64,000 nucleotides of DNA from Alphaproteobacteria bacterium (GTDB lineage Bacteria > Pseudomonadota > Alphaproteobacteria > Micropepsales > Micropepsaceae): positions 124,001-188,000 of the forward strand of contig JAFAWQ010000043.1 in assembly GCA_019241645.1 (NCBI GenBank). The letters run 5' to 3'. The notes beneath the pieces were generated by a model. That model ran no database searches, was not told where the DNA came from, and saw only the letters and a list, made by a program, of their open reading frames with translations. Shown in pieces: positions 1 to 10,192 of the stretch; within the stretch, counting starts at the first letter, position 1; every line of letters starts with the position of its first letter. A program made the translations under genes and the position numbers.

Positions 1-1022
1 AATGGCTTGTATTGCAGGTCGGGACGCTCGTCCAAAATCAACTGCTTTGTGTCATTCAGTCCCAACAGATATTTGACGATGATCAGGTCTGACAGCTCAA
101 CGTCCAGATGGTCGGCGATGAAGCGTCGCAGATCGTGCGGCATGGTCTCGCTGCACTGAACGTGAATGACCGAGCCGCGGCGTCTGCGGCGCAGCATGGT
201 CTCGAACAGCAGCACGAGATCCTCAGCCTCTTCTTCGATTTCCACATCGCTGTCGCGGATGATGCGGAACAGGCCCGTGCCATTGACATGGTAGCCGGGA
301 AAAAGCTGGTCCAGATAAAGCCCGATCACGCGTTCCAGCGTCAGAAAGCGCGCTTCTCGCGTATCAGTCGGCAGCCGGATGAAACGCTGCAGCTGCGGCG
401 GTATGGGCAGCAGCGAGGTCACGCTTTTGCCGTCCTTCTTGCGCGTGAGCTGGAGCGCAAGCGTGAAGGCGAGATTGGGAATGAAAGGGAAGGGATGCGC
501 CGGATCGAGCGCGAGCGGCGTCAGGACGGGAAATATCTGCTCGCAGAAATGCGCATCGAGCCAGGCGCGATCGAGTTCACTCAACTCTTCGCGCTTCATG
601 ACCACGATTCGCGCATTGCGCAGTTCAGCCCGCAGGTTGGACCACATGTTCTGCTGATCCGCGATCAATTCGCCCGCGGTCTGCTCGATACTCGCCAGCT
701 GCTGCGCTGGTGTCAGGCCATCGTCGCTCGGCGCCGCAACGCCGGCCGAGACCATCCCCCGAAGTCCGGCCACCCGGACCATGTAGAACTCATCCAAGTT
801 GGAGGCTGAGATGGAGAGAAACCGCAGCCGCTCCAGCAACGGATGCCGCAGGTTTTTCGATTCTTCCAGCACGCGCCGGTTAAAGGCGAGCCATGACAGC
901 TCACGATTGATAAACCGGTTTGGGGTCTCGGTGGGCGAAGAACCCAACTGTCCGTCCGCAGCGTACGACCGAGCGTCCGTTTCGGGCCTGACTTCCAGAC
1001 TGCTATTTGCTGCCTTCGCCAT
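1..1022 (-). CDS. ppk1: Polyphosphate kinase 1, N-terminal part (runs off left edge of window)
   Basis: Reverse-strand reading from ATG at 1022 gives MAKAANSSLEVRPE...NRFINRELSWLAFNRRVLEESKN...PLLERLRFLSISASNLDEFYMVRVAGL, typical of the PPK1 N-terminus; open to the window edge. Confidence 0.93.
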   Translation of the reverse strand, partial: MAKAANSSLEVRPETDARSYAADGQLGSSPTETPNRFINRELSWLAFNRRVLEESKNLRHPLLERLRFLSISASNLDEFYMVRVAGLRGMVSAGVAAPSDDGLTPAQQLASIEQTAGELIADQQNMWSNLRAELRNARIVVMKREELSELDRAWLDAHFCEQIFPVLTPLALDPAHPFPFIPNLAFTLALQLTRKKDGKSVTSLLPIPPQLQRFIRLPTDTREARFLTLERVIGLYLDQLFPGYHVNGTGLFRIIRDSDVEIEEEAEDLVLLFETMLRRRRRGSVIHVQCSETMPHDLRRFIADHLDVELSDLIIVKYLLGLNDTKQLILDERPDLQYKP

Positions 1023-1764
1023 TGGGGGAGTCTCGCACAATTTCATGACCAGACGTAAATGGTCCCTGGAAGCCAGCGTCCCTGGCGTCCGGATCGGGCA
1101 TTTTGGCCAGCAACTCGCGAACCAACGCCGAATTGATGGGACGGCCTTCCGCCAAGGCCTTGGCGTCAGCCTGCGCAACAAAGGCGTAGACCGCCGCAGG
1201 TGACCGCTCCAGGCACCGGAGCATCTTCTCAATCGTAGAGTCCGGCACCGCCAGCTGGCGATCGTCCAACAATTTCCGGGCCAGACCACGCAGCAGATCG
1301 TCGCTGGGGGCCCACAGCGAAAACCCGACCAACGCGCCGAATCGCGATGCGAGATCCGGCAGTACCGTGGGCCACCCCCCCGGTTCCCCACGCCCGGTCA
1401 ACAATACGGGCGTGGCGGCGGTCGCCGCCTCCATCAAATCAAAAATCGCCGAATCCCGCGCTGGATTTGGCACGCTGGAATCGACATCCTCCACGATGAC
1501 CGGAACACCGCGCTCAAGCAGCACGAAAGCGCTGCCGCTCAAGGCCGCGGCGGCAACCCTCTGGGCGCCACTCCGGCCCGCCCAGATTTCCGCGAGATGG
1601 GTTTTTCCGGACGCGGGGGGGCCGTAGACCGCCGCGGCAGCAACGCTCCAGGCTGGCCAGGAGTCGATAAAGGCGAGCGCATCGCGATTGGCGTCGGAGA
1701 CAATAAAGTTGCCCCGGGTGAAGTCCGGGGCACTCTCAAGTGGTAGAGGGATTTGCGATGGCAC
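1003..1764 (-). CDS. hdaA: DnaA-like P-loop protein, HdaA (regulatory inactivation of DnaA)
   Basis: ORF 253 aa with VYGPPASGKTHLAEIWA Walker A and DnaA-family organisation; next to ppk1 as in many alphaproteobacteria. Confidence 0.82.
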   Translation of the reverse strand: MPSQIPLPLESAPDFTRGNFIVSDANRDALAFIDSWPAWSVAAAAVYGPPASGKTHLAEIWAGRSGAQRVAAAALSGSAFVLLERGVPVIVEDVDSSVPNPARDSAIFDLMEAATAATPVLLTGRGEPGGWPTVLPDLASRFGALVGFSLWAPSDDLLRGLARKLLDDRQLAVPDSTIEKMLRCLERSPAAVYAFVAQADAKALAEGRPINSALVRELLAKMPDPDARDAGFQGPFTSGHEIVRDSPNGEGSK

Positions 1765-1776
1765 GGGTTTCTCCGC

Positions 1777-2331
1777 CTAGGCGGCTCCGCGCTGACGAGC
1801 CTGAAATGCCTTCAGCCACAGCCACGTATAAGCCAGCCAGGATGCGACCGTGAACCCAGCCACAACGAAAGCTGCGCCCTCCAGGGTCACCGGAGCCTCA
1901 CGGCGAAGCGCAAGCAGCAATAGAACGAACGCAACATAGGCGACCTGGACAGCGGTGCAGAACTTTCCAATGGCGAGCGGCTCTATGCGCAGCGGCAGCG
2001 CCAACAGCCTTGCGACAACAATCGCCAAAACAATCGCTGCGTCGCGTCCAATCACGAGAAGGGTCAACCAAACGGGCGTCTGGTGGATGGCGCTTAGTGC
2101 CAGAAACGCCGCAAGCATGAGGAACTTGTCGGCCGCAGGATCAAGATAGCGGCCGACACGAGTCATCAGTCCAAATCGCTTGGCAAGAAATCCGTCCGCT
2201 GCGTCCGTCAGGCCGGCAAACGCAAAAACGAAAAAGGCATAAGTCTGGTGCCCATACAGAAGAAACGCCGCCAGCACCGGTGCCAAGAGAAGGCGTAGTG
2301 CCGTCAAGGTATTCGGCAGCTGACGGATCAT
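1777..2331 (-). CDS. CDP-alcohol phosphatidyltransferase family membrane protein (PgsA-like)
   Basis: ORF with [25 protein letters not shown] and the GLTDAADGFLAKRFGLMTRVGRYLDPAADK CDP-alcohol transferase signature; start overlaps upstream stop as ATGA. Confidence 0.88.
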   Translation of the reverse strand: MIRQLPNTLTALRLLLAPVLAAFLLYGHQTYAFFVFAFAGLTDAADGFLAKRFGLMTRVGRYLDPAADKFLMLAAFLALSAIHQTPVWLTLLVIGRDAAIVLAIVVARLLALPLRIEPLAIGKFCTAVQVAYVAFVLLLLALRREAPVTLEGAAFVVAGFTVASWLAYTWLWLKAFQARQRGAA

Positions 2332-3476
2332 TCCGGCGCTTCCGAGCTTTCGTTCGATACGCTCGCTGGGCTGATCCACCAGGATCCGCCGCGATCCGCC
2401 AAACCCAATTTGGACTGGGCAGCAGCGCTTCGCAGCTGGTCAGTGGTGCCGGTATAGGAAAACGACACGCGGCCCTCGCCGGTGTTCAAGGCAACGATGT
2501 CCACGTCGCTGACGGCGGGAACGGTTCCCAGGCGCGCGAGCGTGGCGGTCCATTCCTCAAGCGAGGTAATGCGGACTTCAGCGACCAATTTCGATTTCTT
2601 CGTGAGATCGACGGAGCCGCGATTCTTCCACGCATCTTCGATGCCGGCTTCGGCCTGGATTGCTGCACTGGTATATACCTTTTCCGGCGGTGTCCCGGCG
2701 GGAATTGTAATTTCAACGTCAGCGAGCGGTACTGGCCTGCCCGGTCCGACCCGCCGCATCCGCACGGTCATTTTGCTTCCGGCCGGACTGCTTGCTTGAA
2801 GCAGCACAGCCTCCCCAGCGCGCACACGCGTTGCCGCGGGTTGTATTTGTGACCAGCTCGCATCGGAAAACCGAAGCGGACCCAAGGTTGACTGATCCAC
2901 ACTGTCGCCGATCGGCGTGACCAACGGAAACTGCGCGCCGGACAACCGCTGCCCCGCGACCGCCTGTGCCCACGGCGAGTGCGCGTTGTACGTTGGCGAC
3001 AGCGCGACCAGTAGGATTGCCGTACCAGGTTGATCGGTCAAACCAACGTTCGACAGTTTGAGCACATGCCGCACGGCATTCGGATTGAACACATAGGTGA
3101 TGCGGGCGACATAGCGGGTGGTTGATCGCTTTTCGTCGGCAACTGTGTAGCCGCGGATCAGCCGTTCGACACCGCTGCTGTCCAGCGTGGGCAGCTTGGG
3201 CCAGTCTTTCTGGGGAACAAGCCGGTGCGAAATTGCCGCCCACGCCCGCGCCCTGCCGCCGTTGATCGCGGTGGTCTGCGCGACACTTGCCGAGGCAGCA
3301 GACGCATCGACCGGTACCGTGATGCTATATGGATCTCCCTTTCCCGCCGAAGGGCTTGCAGCGGCTGATTGAGGCGCGCGCGCGGCGCTCGGCGCCGGTT
3401 TCTTCGGACCGGGTGGGGCCGCAGCCAAACCAGCGAACGCGACAGCAAGGGACACAGTGATAACAGTAAGGCGCAT
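2328..3476 (-). CDS. DUF2066 domain-containing secreted protein
   Basis: Signal-peptide-like start [20 protein letters not shown]; position between pgsA-like gene and divergent purM is typical of DUF2066 genes. Confidence 0.7.
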   Translation of the reverse strand: MRLTVITVSLAVAFAGLAAAPPGPKKPAPSAARAPQSAAASPSAGKGDPYSITVPVDASAASASVAQTTAINGGRARAWAAISHRLVPQKDWPKLPTLDSSGVERLIRGYTVADEKRSTTRYVARITYVFNPNAVRHVLKLSNVGLTDQPGTAILLVALSPTYNAHSPWAQAVAGQRLSGAQFPLVTPIGDSVDQSTLGPLRFSDASWSQIQPAATRVRAGEAVLLQASSPAGSKMTVRMRRVGPGRPVPLADVEITIPAGTPPEKVYTSAAIQAEAGIEDAWKNRGSVDLTKKSKLVAEVRITSLEEWTATLARLGTVPAVSDVDIVALNTGEGRVSFSYTGTTDQLRSAAAQSKLGLADRGGSWWISPASVSNESSEAPE

Positions 3477-3586
3477 ACCCGGCTTATAGCGGGCAAGGCC
3501 GACAAACGCGACCCTTCGAACAGCGGATCGCTTGCGGACCACCGGGAGCGAGCCTAAACGAAGTCCGCCCCCATCCAAGTCAATAC

Positions 3587-4666
3587 ATGGCTTCGTCGCA
3601 CCAACGGGACCGCAATGGCCTCACCTACAGGGACGCAGGCGTCGACATTGACGCCGGCGAAGAACTCGTTCAGCGGATCGCCCCACTTGCGAGGGCAACG
3701 CGCCGACCGGGTGCCGAGGCGGATCTCGGCGGTTTTGGCGGACTGTTCGACCTGAAAGCCGCGGGGTTTCGCGACCCCATTCTGGTCGCTTCCACGGACG
3801 GCGTCGGCACCAAGCTGAAGATTGCCATCGAGACAGGGCTGTTCGCCGGAATCGGGCAGGACCTGGTGGCGATGTGCGTCAACGATATCGTCGTGCAGGG
3901 CGCGCAGCCGCTTTTTTTCCTCGACTACTATGCAAGCGGAAAGCTGAACGTGGCGGACGCGGCGGGGGTCATCCGAGGAATTGCGCGCGCCTGCAGCGAG
4001 AGCGGCTGCGCGCTGATCGGCGGCGAAACGGCGGAGATGCCGGGCCTCTACAACGCCGGTGATTTCGACCTCGCGGGCTTCGCCGTTGGCGCGGTAGAGC
4101 GCGGCTTCATACTGCCGAACCTTCCAGCAATGACACCCGGCGATGTGCTGATCGGCGTTGCCTCCTCGGGCCTTCACTCGAACGGCTTCTCCCTGGTGCG
4201 ACGAGCGGTGAATGATCAAGGGCTAGCATACGATACCGCCGCGCCATTTGCCCAAGACCTGTCGCTGGGCGAAGCGTTGCTTACCCCCACTCGTTTGTAT
4301 GTAAAGAGCGCCCTGGCGGCGATACACGCCCGCGGTATCAAGGGGCTGGCGCATATTACTGGCGGCGGGATAACCGAAAACCTGCCGCGCGTTTTGCCGA
4401 AGGGCCTTAATGCGGAAGTCGATCTCTCGACTTGGAATGCGCAGCCGGTATTCGGCTGGCTCTCCAGCAAAGGCGGCATCGAACAAAGCGAAATGCTGCG
4501 CACCTTCAATTGCGGCATAGGCCTTATCGCGGTGGTGAGCGAGAAGCATGCCGGACATGCCATCGACGCGTTCCAAGAAAATGGCGAGCGCGCCGTCCGG
4601 ATTGGAAACCTCGTGGCTGGCAGCGTTGAGCCGAAGGTCCAATACACAGGCGCCTTGAAGCTTTGA
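3587..4666 (+). CDS. purM: Phosphoribosylformylglycinamidine cyclo-ligase
   Basis: [63 protein letters not shown] motifs. Confidence 0.97.
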   Translation: MASSHQRDRNGLTYRDAGVDIDAGEELVQRIAPLARATRRPGAEADLGGFGGLFDLKAAGFRDPILVASTDGVGTKLKIAIETGLFAGIGQDLVAMCVNDIVVQGAQPLFFLDYYASGKLNVADAAGVIRGIARACSESGCALIGGETAEMPGLYNAGDFDLAGFAVGAVERGFILPNLPAMTPGDVLIGVASSGLHSNGFSLVRRAVNDQGLAYDTAAPFAQDLSLGEALLTPTRLYVKSALAAIHARGIKGLAHITGGGITENLPRVLPKGLNAEVDLSTWNAQPVFGWLSSKGGIEQSEMLRTFNCGIGLIAVVSEKHAGHAIDAFQENGERAVRIGNLVAGSVEPKVQYTGALKL

Positions 4667-5316
4667 TGTCGCGCGTACGGACGGCCGTCTTGATTTCCGG
4701 CCGGGGTACCAATCTTGCCGCCCTGATTGAAGCGGCGCGGGCGCCGGATTATCCGGCCGAAATCGCGCTCGTCATTTCCAATCGGCACGAATCTGCTGGC
4801 CTCGCTGTTGCGCGCGCGGCCGGCATTCCGGCACAAATCATTTTACATCAGGATTATGATTCGCGCGAGGCATTCGACCGCGCCATCGATGTGGCGGTGC
4901 GAGTGTCCAGTATTTCGTTGGTATGCGCTGCCGGGTTCATGCGGATTCATTCGGAATGGTTTGTGAGGCAGTGGGAGGGCCGGCTGATCAACATCCACCC
5001 CTCGCTCCTGCCCGCTTTTCCCGGGATCAAGGTTCACGAGCGGGTCTTGCAGGCCGGCGAAAGAATCTCCGGCTGCACCGTGCATTTCGTGACACCTGAA
5101 CTCGATTCCGGACCCATCATCGCTCAAGCAACGGTTGCGGTGCTACCGGGCGACACGAGAGAAACTCTGGCCGAACGGGTGCTGGCCGAGGAACACAAGC
5201 TGTATCCGCAGGCGCTAGCGATGGTGGCGAGCGGCAGGGTGAAACTGGAGAATGATCGTGCCATTTTTAGGGACAGTTCAACGGATTGTAGTTCCTTGCG
5301 GCACGCACCATTGTAA
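4663..5316 (+). CDS. purN: Phosphoribosylglycinamide formyltransferase
   Basis: [46 protein letters not shown]; overlaps purM by 4 bp. Confidence 0.96.
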   Translation: MMSRVRTAVLISGRGTNLAALIEAARAPDYPAEIALVISNRHESAGLAVARAAGIPAQIILHQDYDSREAFDRAIDVAVRVSSISLVCAAGFMRIHSEWFVRQWEGRLINIHPSLLPAFPGIKVHERVLQAGERISGCTVHFVTPELDSGPIIAQATVAVLPGDTRETLAERVLAEEHKLYPQALAMVASGRVKLENDRAIFRDSSTDCSSLRHAPL

Positions 5317-5348
5317 GTTGACCGCAAACCTTTTCAGGCAGACATCAG

Positions 5349-5876
5349 ATGAATTTCAGCGACGTCATCCGCACCATTCCGGATTATCCGAAGCCGGGAA
5401 TCATGTTCCGCGACATCACCACGTTACTGGGCAACGCGCGGGCCTTTCGCCGCGCAGTGGATGAAATGGTGCAGCCCTATGCCGGCGTAAAGATCGACAA
5501 AGTCGCCGGCATCGAGGCGCGCGGTTTCATTCTGGGCGGTGCCGTCGCGCACCAGCTGGCAAGGGGATTCATTCCCGTGCGCAAAAAGGGCAAACTGCCC
5601 CACACGGTGCTCGGCGAGGACTACGACCTCGAATACGGCAAAGACCGCGTGGAGATTCACAGCGACGCCGTTTCGAAAGGCGATCATGTGATTGTGGTGG
5701 ACGACCTCATCGCCACCGGCGGCACGGCTTTCGCCGCCATCAAACTGTTGGAGCGCGCCGGCGCTACCGTTATCGGCTGCTCCTTCGTGATCGATCTGCC
5801 CGAACTGGGTGGCGCCGACAAGATTCGCGCGTTGGGCAAGGAAGTGCAGACGCTCGTCACTTTCGGCGGGCACTAA
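5349..5876 (+). CDS. apt: Adenine phosphoribosyltransferase
   Basis: [52 protein letters not shown] motif. Confidence 0.97.
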   Translation: MNFSDVIRTIPDYPKPGIMFRDITTLLGNARAFRRAVDEMVQPYAGVKIDKVAGIEARGFILGGAVAHQLARGFIPVRKKGKLPHTVLGEDYDLEYGKDRVEIHSDAVSKGDHVIVVDDLIATGGTAFAAIKLLERAGATVIGCSFVIDLPELGGADKIRALGKEVQTLVTFGGH

Positions 5877-5891
5877 CGGCTTGTTTGGGAC

Positions 5892-6986
5892 ATGAACATC
5901 AACGGGACGCCCTATCGGACGATCTGGCCGCTCGGCGACGATGCGGTTGAAGTCATCGACCAGACAAAGCTGCCGCATCGTTTCGAGACCGTCGGTCTGC
6001 GAACCGTCGACGATTGCGCGTGCGCCATTCGCGAGATGATCGTGCGCGGCGCGCCGCTGATCGGCGCCACCGCTGCTTACGGCGTCGCGCTCGCGATGCG
6101 CGAAGACGCATCCGACGAGGCGCTCGACCGCGCGCACGATCTCTTGCTCGCCACGCGGCCGACCGCCGTGAATTTACACTGGGCGCTGAAGCGCATGTGC
6201 GACGCACTCCGCAACCATCTGCGGGGCAACCGTGCCGCCATAGCGTGGCGCGAAGCCGCGGCGATCTGTGATGAGGATGTCGAAACATGCCGCAGCATTG
6301 GAGAGCACGGGCTAAAGATCTTGCGCGAAGCCGCGGCGAAGAAGAACAGCACGCCGCTCAACATCCTCACCCACTGCAATGCCGGCTGGCTGGCTTGTGT
6401 GGATTGGGGCACGGCGCTTGCGCCCATCTACATGGCACATGACGAAGGCATCCAAACGCACGTCTGGGTGGACGAGACTCGGCCGCGCAATCAAGGCGCT
6501 TCGCTGACGGCGTTCGAGCTCGGCGCCCATGGTGTGCCGCACACCATCATCGCCGACAATGCCGGCGGCCATTACATGCAAGCGGGCAACGTGGATCTGT
6601 GCATCGTCGGTACCGACCGGGTCACGGCAAACGGCGATGTCGCCAACAAGATCGGCACCTACCTGAAGGCCTTGGCAGCGAAGGACAATGACATCCCGTT
6701 CTATGTCGCCCTGCCCTCCTCCACCCTCGACCTGTCGCTCCAGTCCGGAAACCACATTCCCATCGAAGAGCGATCTGCCGATGAGTTGCTGAAGATGACC
6801 GGCCGCCTGCCAGATGGCGGCATTGCAACCGTCGACATTGCCGCACCCGGATCACCGGCCGCCAATCCCGGATTCGACGTCACCCCCGCCCGTCTGGTTA
6901 CCGGCTTCATCACCGAGCGGGGCGTATGCACCGCAAACGAGGCCGGCCTGCGCTCGCTTTTGGGCCGCTCGCCAGCCATTACCTAG
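5892..6986 (+). CDS. mtnA: S-methyl-5-thioribose-1-phosphate isomerase
   Basis: [68 protein letters not shown]. Confidence 0.96.
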   Translation: MNINGTPYRTIWPLGDDAVEVIDQTKLPHRFETVGLRTVDDCACAIREMIVRGAPLIGATAAYGVALAMREDASDEALDRAHDLLLATRPTAVNLHWALKRMCDALRNHLRGNRAAIAWREAAAICDEDVETCRSIGEHGLKILREAAAKKNSTPLNILTHCNAGWLACVDWGTALAPIYMAHDEGIQTHVWVDETRPRNQGASLTAFELGAHGVPHTIIADNAGGHYMQAGNVDLCIVGTDRVTANGDVANKIGTYLKALAAKDNDIPFYVALPSSTLDLSLQSGNHIPIEERSADELLKMTGRLPDGGIATVDIAAPGSPAANPGFDVTPARLVTGFITERGVCTANEAGLRSLLGRSPAIT

Positions 6987-7040
6987 AGGCGCTTGCTCGC
7001 CGCATCGGAATTGATATCGTTGGCGTCAAGGGGAGATCAA

Positions 7041-7334
7041 ATGCGCAAAATTGCCTTCATATGCTTAGCGGTCTTGAACTTGGCCGCCCACTCGGCCGCC
7101 GCGGCGCCGGACGTCACGCCGATGCCGGGATCGAGAACCGCCGCCGCGCCTGCCGGAAGAGGGGTCTGTTACTGGGGAAATGGAGCCTACAGCCCCGGCA
7201 CCCGTATCTGTGTGTCGGCCGCCCGGCTGTTGATCTGCCAGGATGGCGAATGGCAGGTGGATGAAACGACGTCTCGCTTCACCGCCGACGTCTGCCAAGC
7301 GAGCAATCCGCGCGCGCCAACGTTCGCCAGATAA
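7041..7334 (+). CDS. Small secreted hypothetical protein (DUF1496-like CYxGN..YSxGxxIC pattern)
   Basis: ATG at 7041 after GGGGAG; signal peptide MRKIAFICLAVLNLAAHSAAAA followed by VCYWGNGAYSPGTRICVSAARLLICQDGEW. Confidence 0.55.
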   Translation: MRKIAFICLAVLNLAAHSAAAAPDVTPMPGSRTAAAPAGRGVCYWGNGAYSPGTRICVSAARLLICQDGEWQVDETTSRFTADVCQASNPRAPTFAR

Positions 7335-7416
7335 CCTCAGCGATACAATGAAAGGACAGGACGGCGCGGGGCGCCAGCCTGTCCCCAATTTCAGTCCGTG
7401 CGTCCTGACGCCTGCT

Positions 7417-9651
7417 TCAGCCCGTTGTGGGAGCGGCAGTGGTGCCCGTATCGGCCGGCGCGCCGCCAGTGTCTGGCACGAGGCCACGGTGCTTCAGCAT
7501 CGGTCCGACATCCGGATCCTTGCCATAGAAGGCCCGGAACATCGCATCGTAGTCCTCGGTGTGACCCTTGGACAGGATCATGTCGCGAAAGCGCTGGCCG
7601 TTGGCGCGGGTCAGTCCGCCATGATCCTCGAACCAGGCATACGCATCGTCATCGAGCATCACCGTCCACTGATAGGCGTAGTACCCGGCCGCGTAACCGT
7701 TCGCCCAGATGTGCAGGAAATAACTGGAACGGTAGCGCGTCGGCACGTCGGCAAAATCCGTGTGCGTGTTCTTCAGCGCCTGAATTTCGAAGGCGTCGAC
7801 ATCCTGCTGCGGCGCGTCAGCAGATAACGCATGCCACTGCAGATCGAGCTGAGAGGCTGCCAGCAGTTCGCCGAGATCGTAGCCCTGATTCCAAGTTTGC
7901 GACTTCTTGATCTTCGCCACCAGCGCCGCGGGAATCGGCTTGCCCGTTTTGTAGTGCACCGCGAAGTGCTTCAGCACGTTCGGATAGAGCGCCCAATGCT
8001 CGTTGAACTGCGAGGGGAACTCCACCCAGTCGCGCGCGGTGCTGGCGCCGGCCAGTGTCGGATATTGCTGATCCGCGAACAGGCCATGCAGCGCATGGCC
8101 GAATTCGTGGAACATGGTCGTCACGTCATCGAAGCTGAGCAGCGCGGGCTGGCCTGGCGCCGGCTTGGTGAAATTGGCTACGTTGTAGATCACCGGCTTC
8201 TGTTTCAGCAGCTTCGATTGCTGGACGAAATTGCTCATCCAGGCGCCGCCCGTTTTGTTGTCGCGCTTGAAGTAATCGAAATACATGATGCCAAGTTGCG
8301 ATCCGTCCTTGTCCATCACGTCGAAGGCGCGAACGTCCGGATGATAGACCGGCAGGTCGTGACGTTCCTTGAAAGTGATGCCGTACAGCTTGTTGGCGGC
8401 GTAGAACACGCCATCCTTCAGCACCCTGTTGAGCTCGAAATACGGTTTGAGCTGGTTCTGATCGAGATCGTATTTCGCCTTGCGGACCTTCTCGGAATAC
8501 ATCTGCCAGTCCCAGGGTTTCAGGTCGAAATGCTTGCCGTCCTTGTCGATCGCTGCCTGGATCTGCCGCGCTTCGTCAGCCGCCTTCTTGGCCGTGGCGG
8601 GAGTCAGCTGGGCGATGAACTTCTGAACAGCTTCCGGCGTTTTCGCCATCTGGTCGTACAGCGCATAGGCTGCATAGTTTGAATAGCCGAGCAGTTTGGC
8701 CTTCTGCGCACGGAGCTGCGCAAGCCGTTTGATGACGGTGCGCGTGTCGTTGTCGTCGCCCTTCTCCGCGCGCTCCCATGAAGCCTTGAACAGACGGTTC
8801 CGCACATCGCGATTCTTCAACGAAACCAGTAAAGGCTGCTGCGTGGTGTTCTGCAGCGGGATGACCCACTTGCCCTCAAGCTTGCGTGACTTCGCGGCAT
8901 CAGCTGCGGCGGCGATTTCCTCCGGGCTCAATCCAGCGAGATCGGCCTTGTTGTCGATGACGAGCGCGCCAGCTTTCCCCGCCGCCAGCAACTTCTGCTG
9001 GAACGATGTCGAGAGCGTCGCTTCTTCCTTGTTCAATTCCCGCAATGTGGCCTTGTCGGCGTCAGACAGATTGGCACCGGCATGCACGAACTGCAGGTAG
9101 TAGACTTTGAGCAGCTGTTGCGATTCGGCATCAATCTTGAGCTTGTCGCGCGAGTCGTAGATCGCCTTTACGCGCGCAAAGAGCTTCGGGTTGAGGAAGA
9201 TCGCATCCTGGTGAGCCGCCAGCTTCGGCGCTTCGTCGGCCTGTACCTTGTCCAGCGTGTCGTTGGTGTTCGCCTGCACAACATTGAAAAATGTCTGAGC
9301 TGCGCGCGCCAGCATTTGGCCGGACTTCTCCATCTCGACAATGGTGTTCTCGAAGGTCGGCGCGGCTGAATTGTTGGCGATCCGATCCATCTCCGCGATC
9401 TGCTGTTTCATGCCTTCTTCCAGGGCCGGCTGGTAGTCAGCGTCCTTGATCTTGTCGAACGGCGGCGCCTGAAGGGGCAACGTGCTCGGCTGCGCGAAGG
9501 GGTTGTCGGCGGTGGCAGCGCCAGCACAGAGACCAAACGCTGCCGCGGCAGCAGTCGCGCCAAGCAGAAAAGTGCGGGTCGGGGACATGATGGCTCCTGT
9601 CGAGAATTTGCGGCCTGGCGCCGCTGGAAACGCAAGGCGGGGTTCCATCAT
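7417..9651 (-). CDS. M3 family metallopeptidase (peptidyl-dipeptidase Dcp-like), secreted
   Basis: 744 aa, HEXXH motif in TMFHEFGHALHGLFAD, C-terminal YAAGYYAYQWTVMLDDDAYAWFED; signal-peptide-like N terminus. Confidence 0.93.
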   Translation of the reverse strand: MMEPRLAFPAAPGRKFSTGAIMSPTRTFLLGATAAAAAFGLCAGAATADNPFAQPSTLPLQAPPFDKIKDADYQPALEEGMKQQIAEMDRIANNSAAPTFENTIVEMEKSGQMLARAAQTFFNVVQANTNDTLDKVQADEAPKLAAHQDAIFLNPKLFARVKAIYDSRDKLKIDAESQQLLKVYYLQFVHAGANLSDADKATLRELNKEEATLSTSFQQKLLAAGKAGALVIDNKADLAGLSPEEIAAAADAAKSRKLEGKWVIPLQNTTQQPLLVSLKNRDVRNRLFKASWERAEKGDDNDTRTVIKRLAQLRAQKAKLLGYSNYAAYALYDQMAKTPEAVQKFIAQLTPATAKKAADEARQIQAAIDKDGKHFDLKPWDWQMYSEKVRKAKYDLDQNQLKPYFELNRVLKDGVFYAANKLYGITFKERHDLPVYHPDVRAFDVMDKDGSQLGIMYFDYFKRDNKTGGAWMSNFVQQSKLLKQKPVIYNVANFTKPAPGQPALLSFDDVTTMFHEFGHALHGLFADQQYPTLAGASTARDWVEFPSQFNEHWALYPNVLKHFAVHYKTGKPIPAALVAKIKKSQTWNQGYDLGELLAASQLDLQWHALSADAPQQDVDAFEIQALKNTHTDFADVPTRYRSSYFLHIWANGYAAGYYAYQWTVMLDDDAYAWFEDHGGLTRANGQRFRDMILSKGHTEDYDAMFRAFYGKDPDVGPMLKHRGLVPDTGGAPADTGTTAAPTTG

Positions 9652-9714
9652 GGAACCGGCCTCGCATCAAGGCCCAGACTGGATCACCCTTGGGTGACCA
9701 ACTAGTGGTCTGTC

Positions 9715-9751
9715 ATGCATCCGGCGGAAGGCAGGGCCTTGCCGGATGCAT
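9715..9751. terminator. Strong intergenic hairpin (11-bp perfect outer stem plus 5-bp inner stem), possible transcription end structure
   Basis: ATGCATCCGGC-GG-AAGGC-AGG-GCCTT-GCCGGATGCAT; abuts the stop codon of the 9751..10137 minus gene; no obvious T-tract. Confidence 0.4.
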
Positions 9752-10137
9752 TACGCCGCGGGTTCAGTAATGCGGCGCAGATACATGGCGGCGATGCTGG
9801 CCAGCAGGGTGGTCAGAATCATGGGCGCCAACGCCAAAAGGCCTGGCGCGTTTTCCTGGAAAAGCGTGATGACGTAGTCGCGAGTAACCGTCAGGCCAAA
9901 GTTCAGCAACAGGTCGACCACAGCCCGGCCATAACCCAGGAGATGAAAGACGCTGGCGGCCAGGATCAGCGAAAGCAACGCCGCCGAAAAGGCGGCAGCG
10001 ACCAAAAACCCCGTGGCCGCCAGTGGCCGGGTCCTGTCGCTCAAGGCAAGGCCAGTGAGAAGGAGCGCAATGGGGCCGATCGCCCAATCGAACCCGACCG
10101 GCAGCCACTCCATAGCGGCGGACAGCACACTGACCAT
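9751..10137 (-). CDS. Small multi-pass membrane protein of unknown function
   Basis: ORF 128 aa with several hydrophobic helices (MEWLPVGFDWAIGPIALLLTGLAL...). Confidence 0.55.
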   Translation of the reverse strand: MVSVLSAAMEWLPVGFDWAIGPIALLLTGLALSDRTRPLAATGFLVAAAFSAALLSLILAASVFHLLGYGRAVVDLLLNFGLTVTRDYVITLFQENAPGLLALAPMILTTLLASIAAMYLRRITEPAA

Positions 10138-10192
10138 CAGGCTCTATATGCGGGTGGACCGAAGCCCCTCAAGCCGGGCACGAGTCATAGCC

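Noticed and set aside
108-809. 233-aa plus ORF at the left edge
   Set aside because: Antisense to ppk1, which reads open on the minus strand to the window edge.
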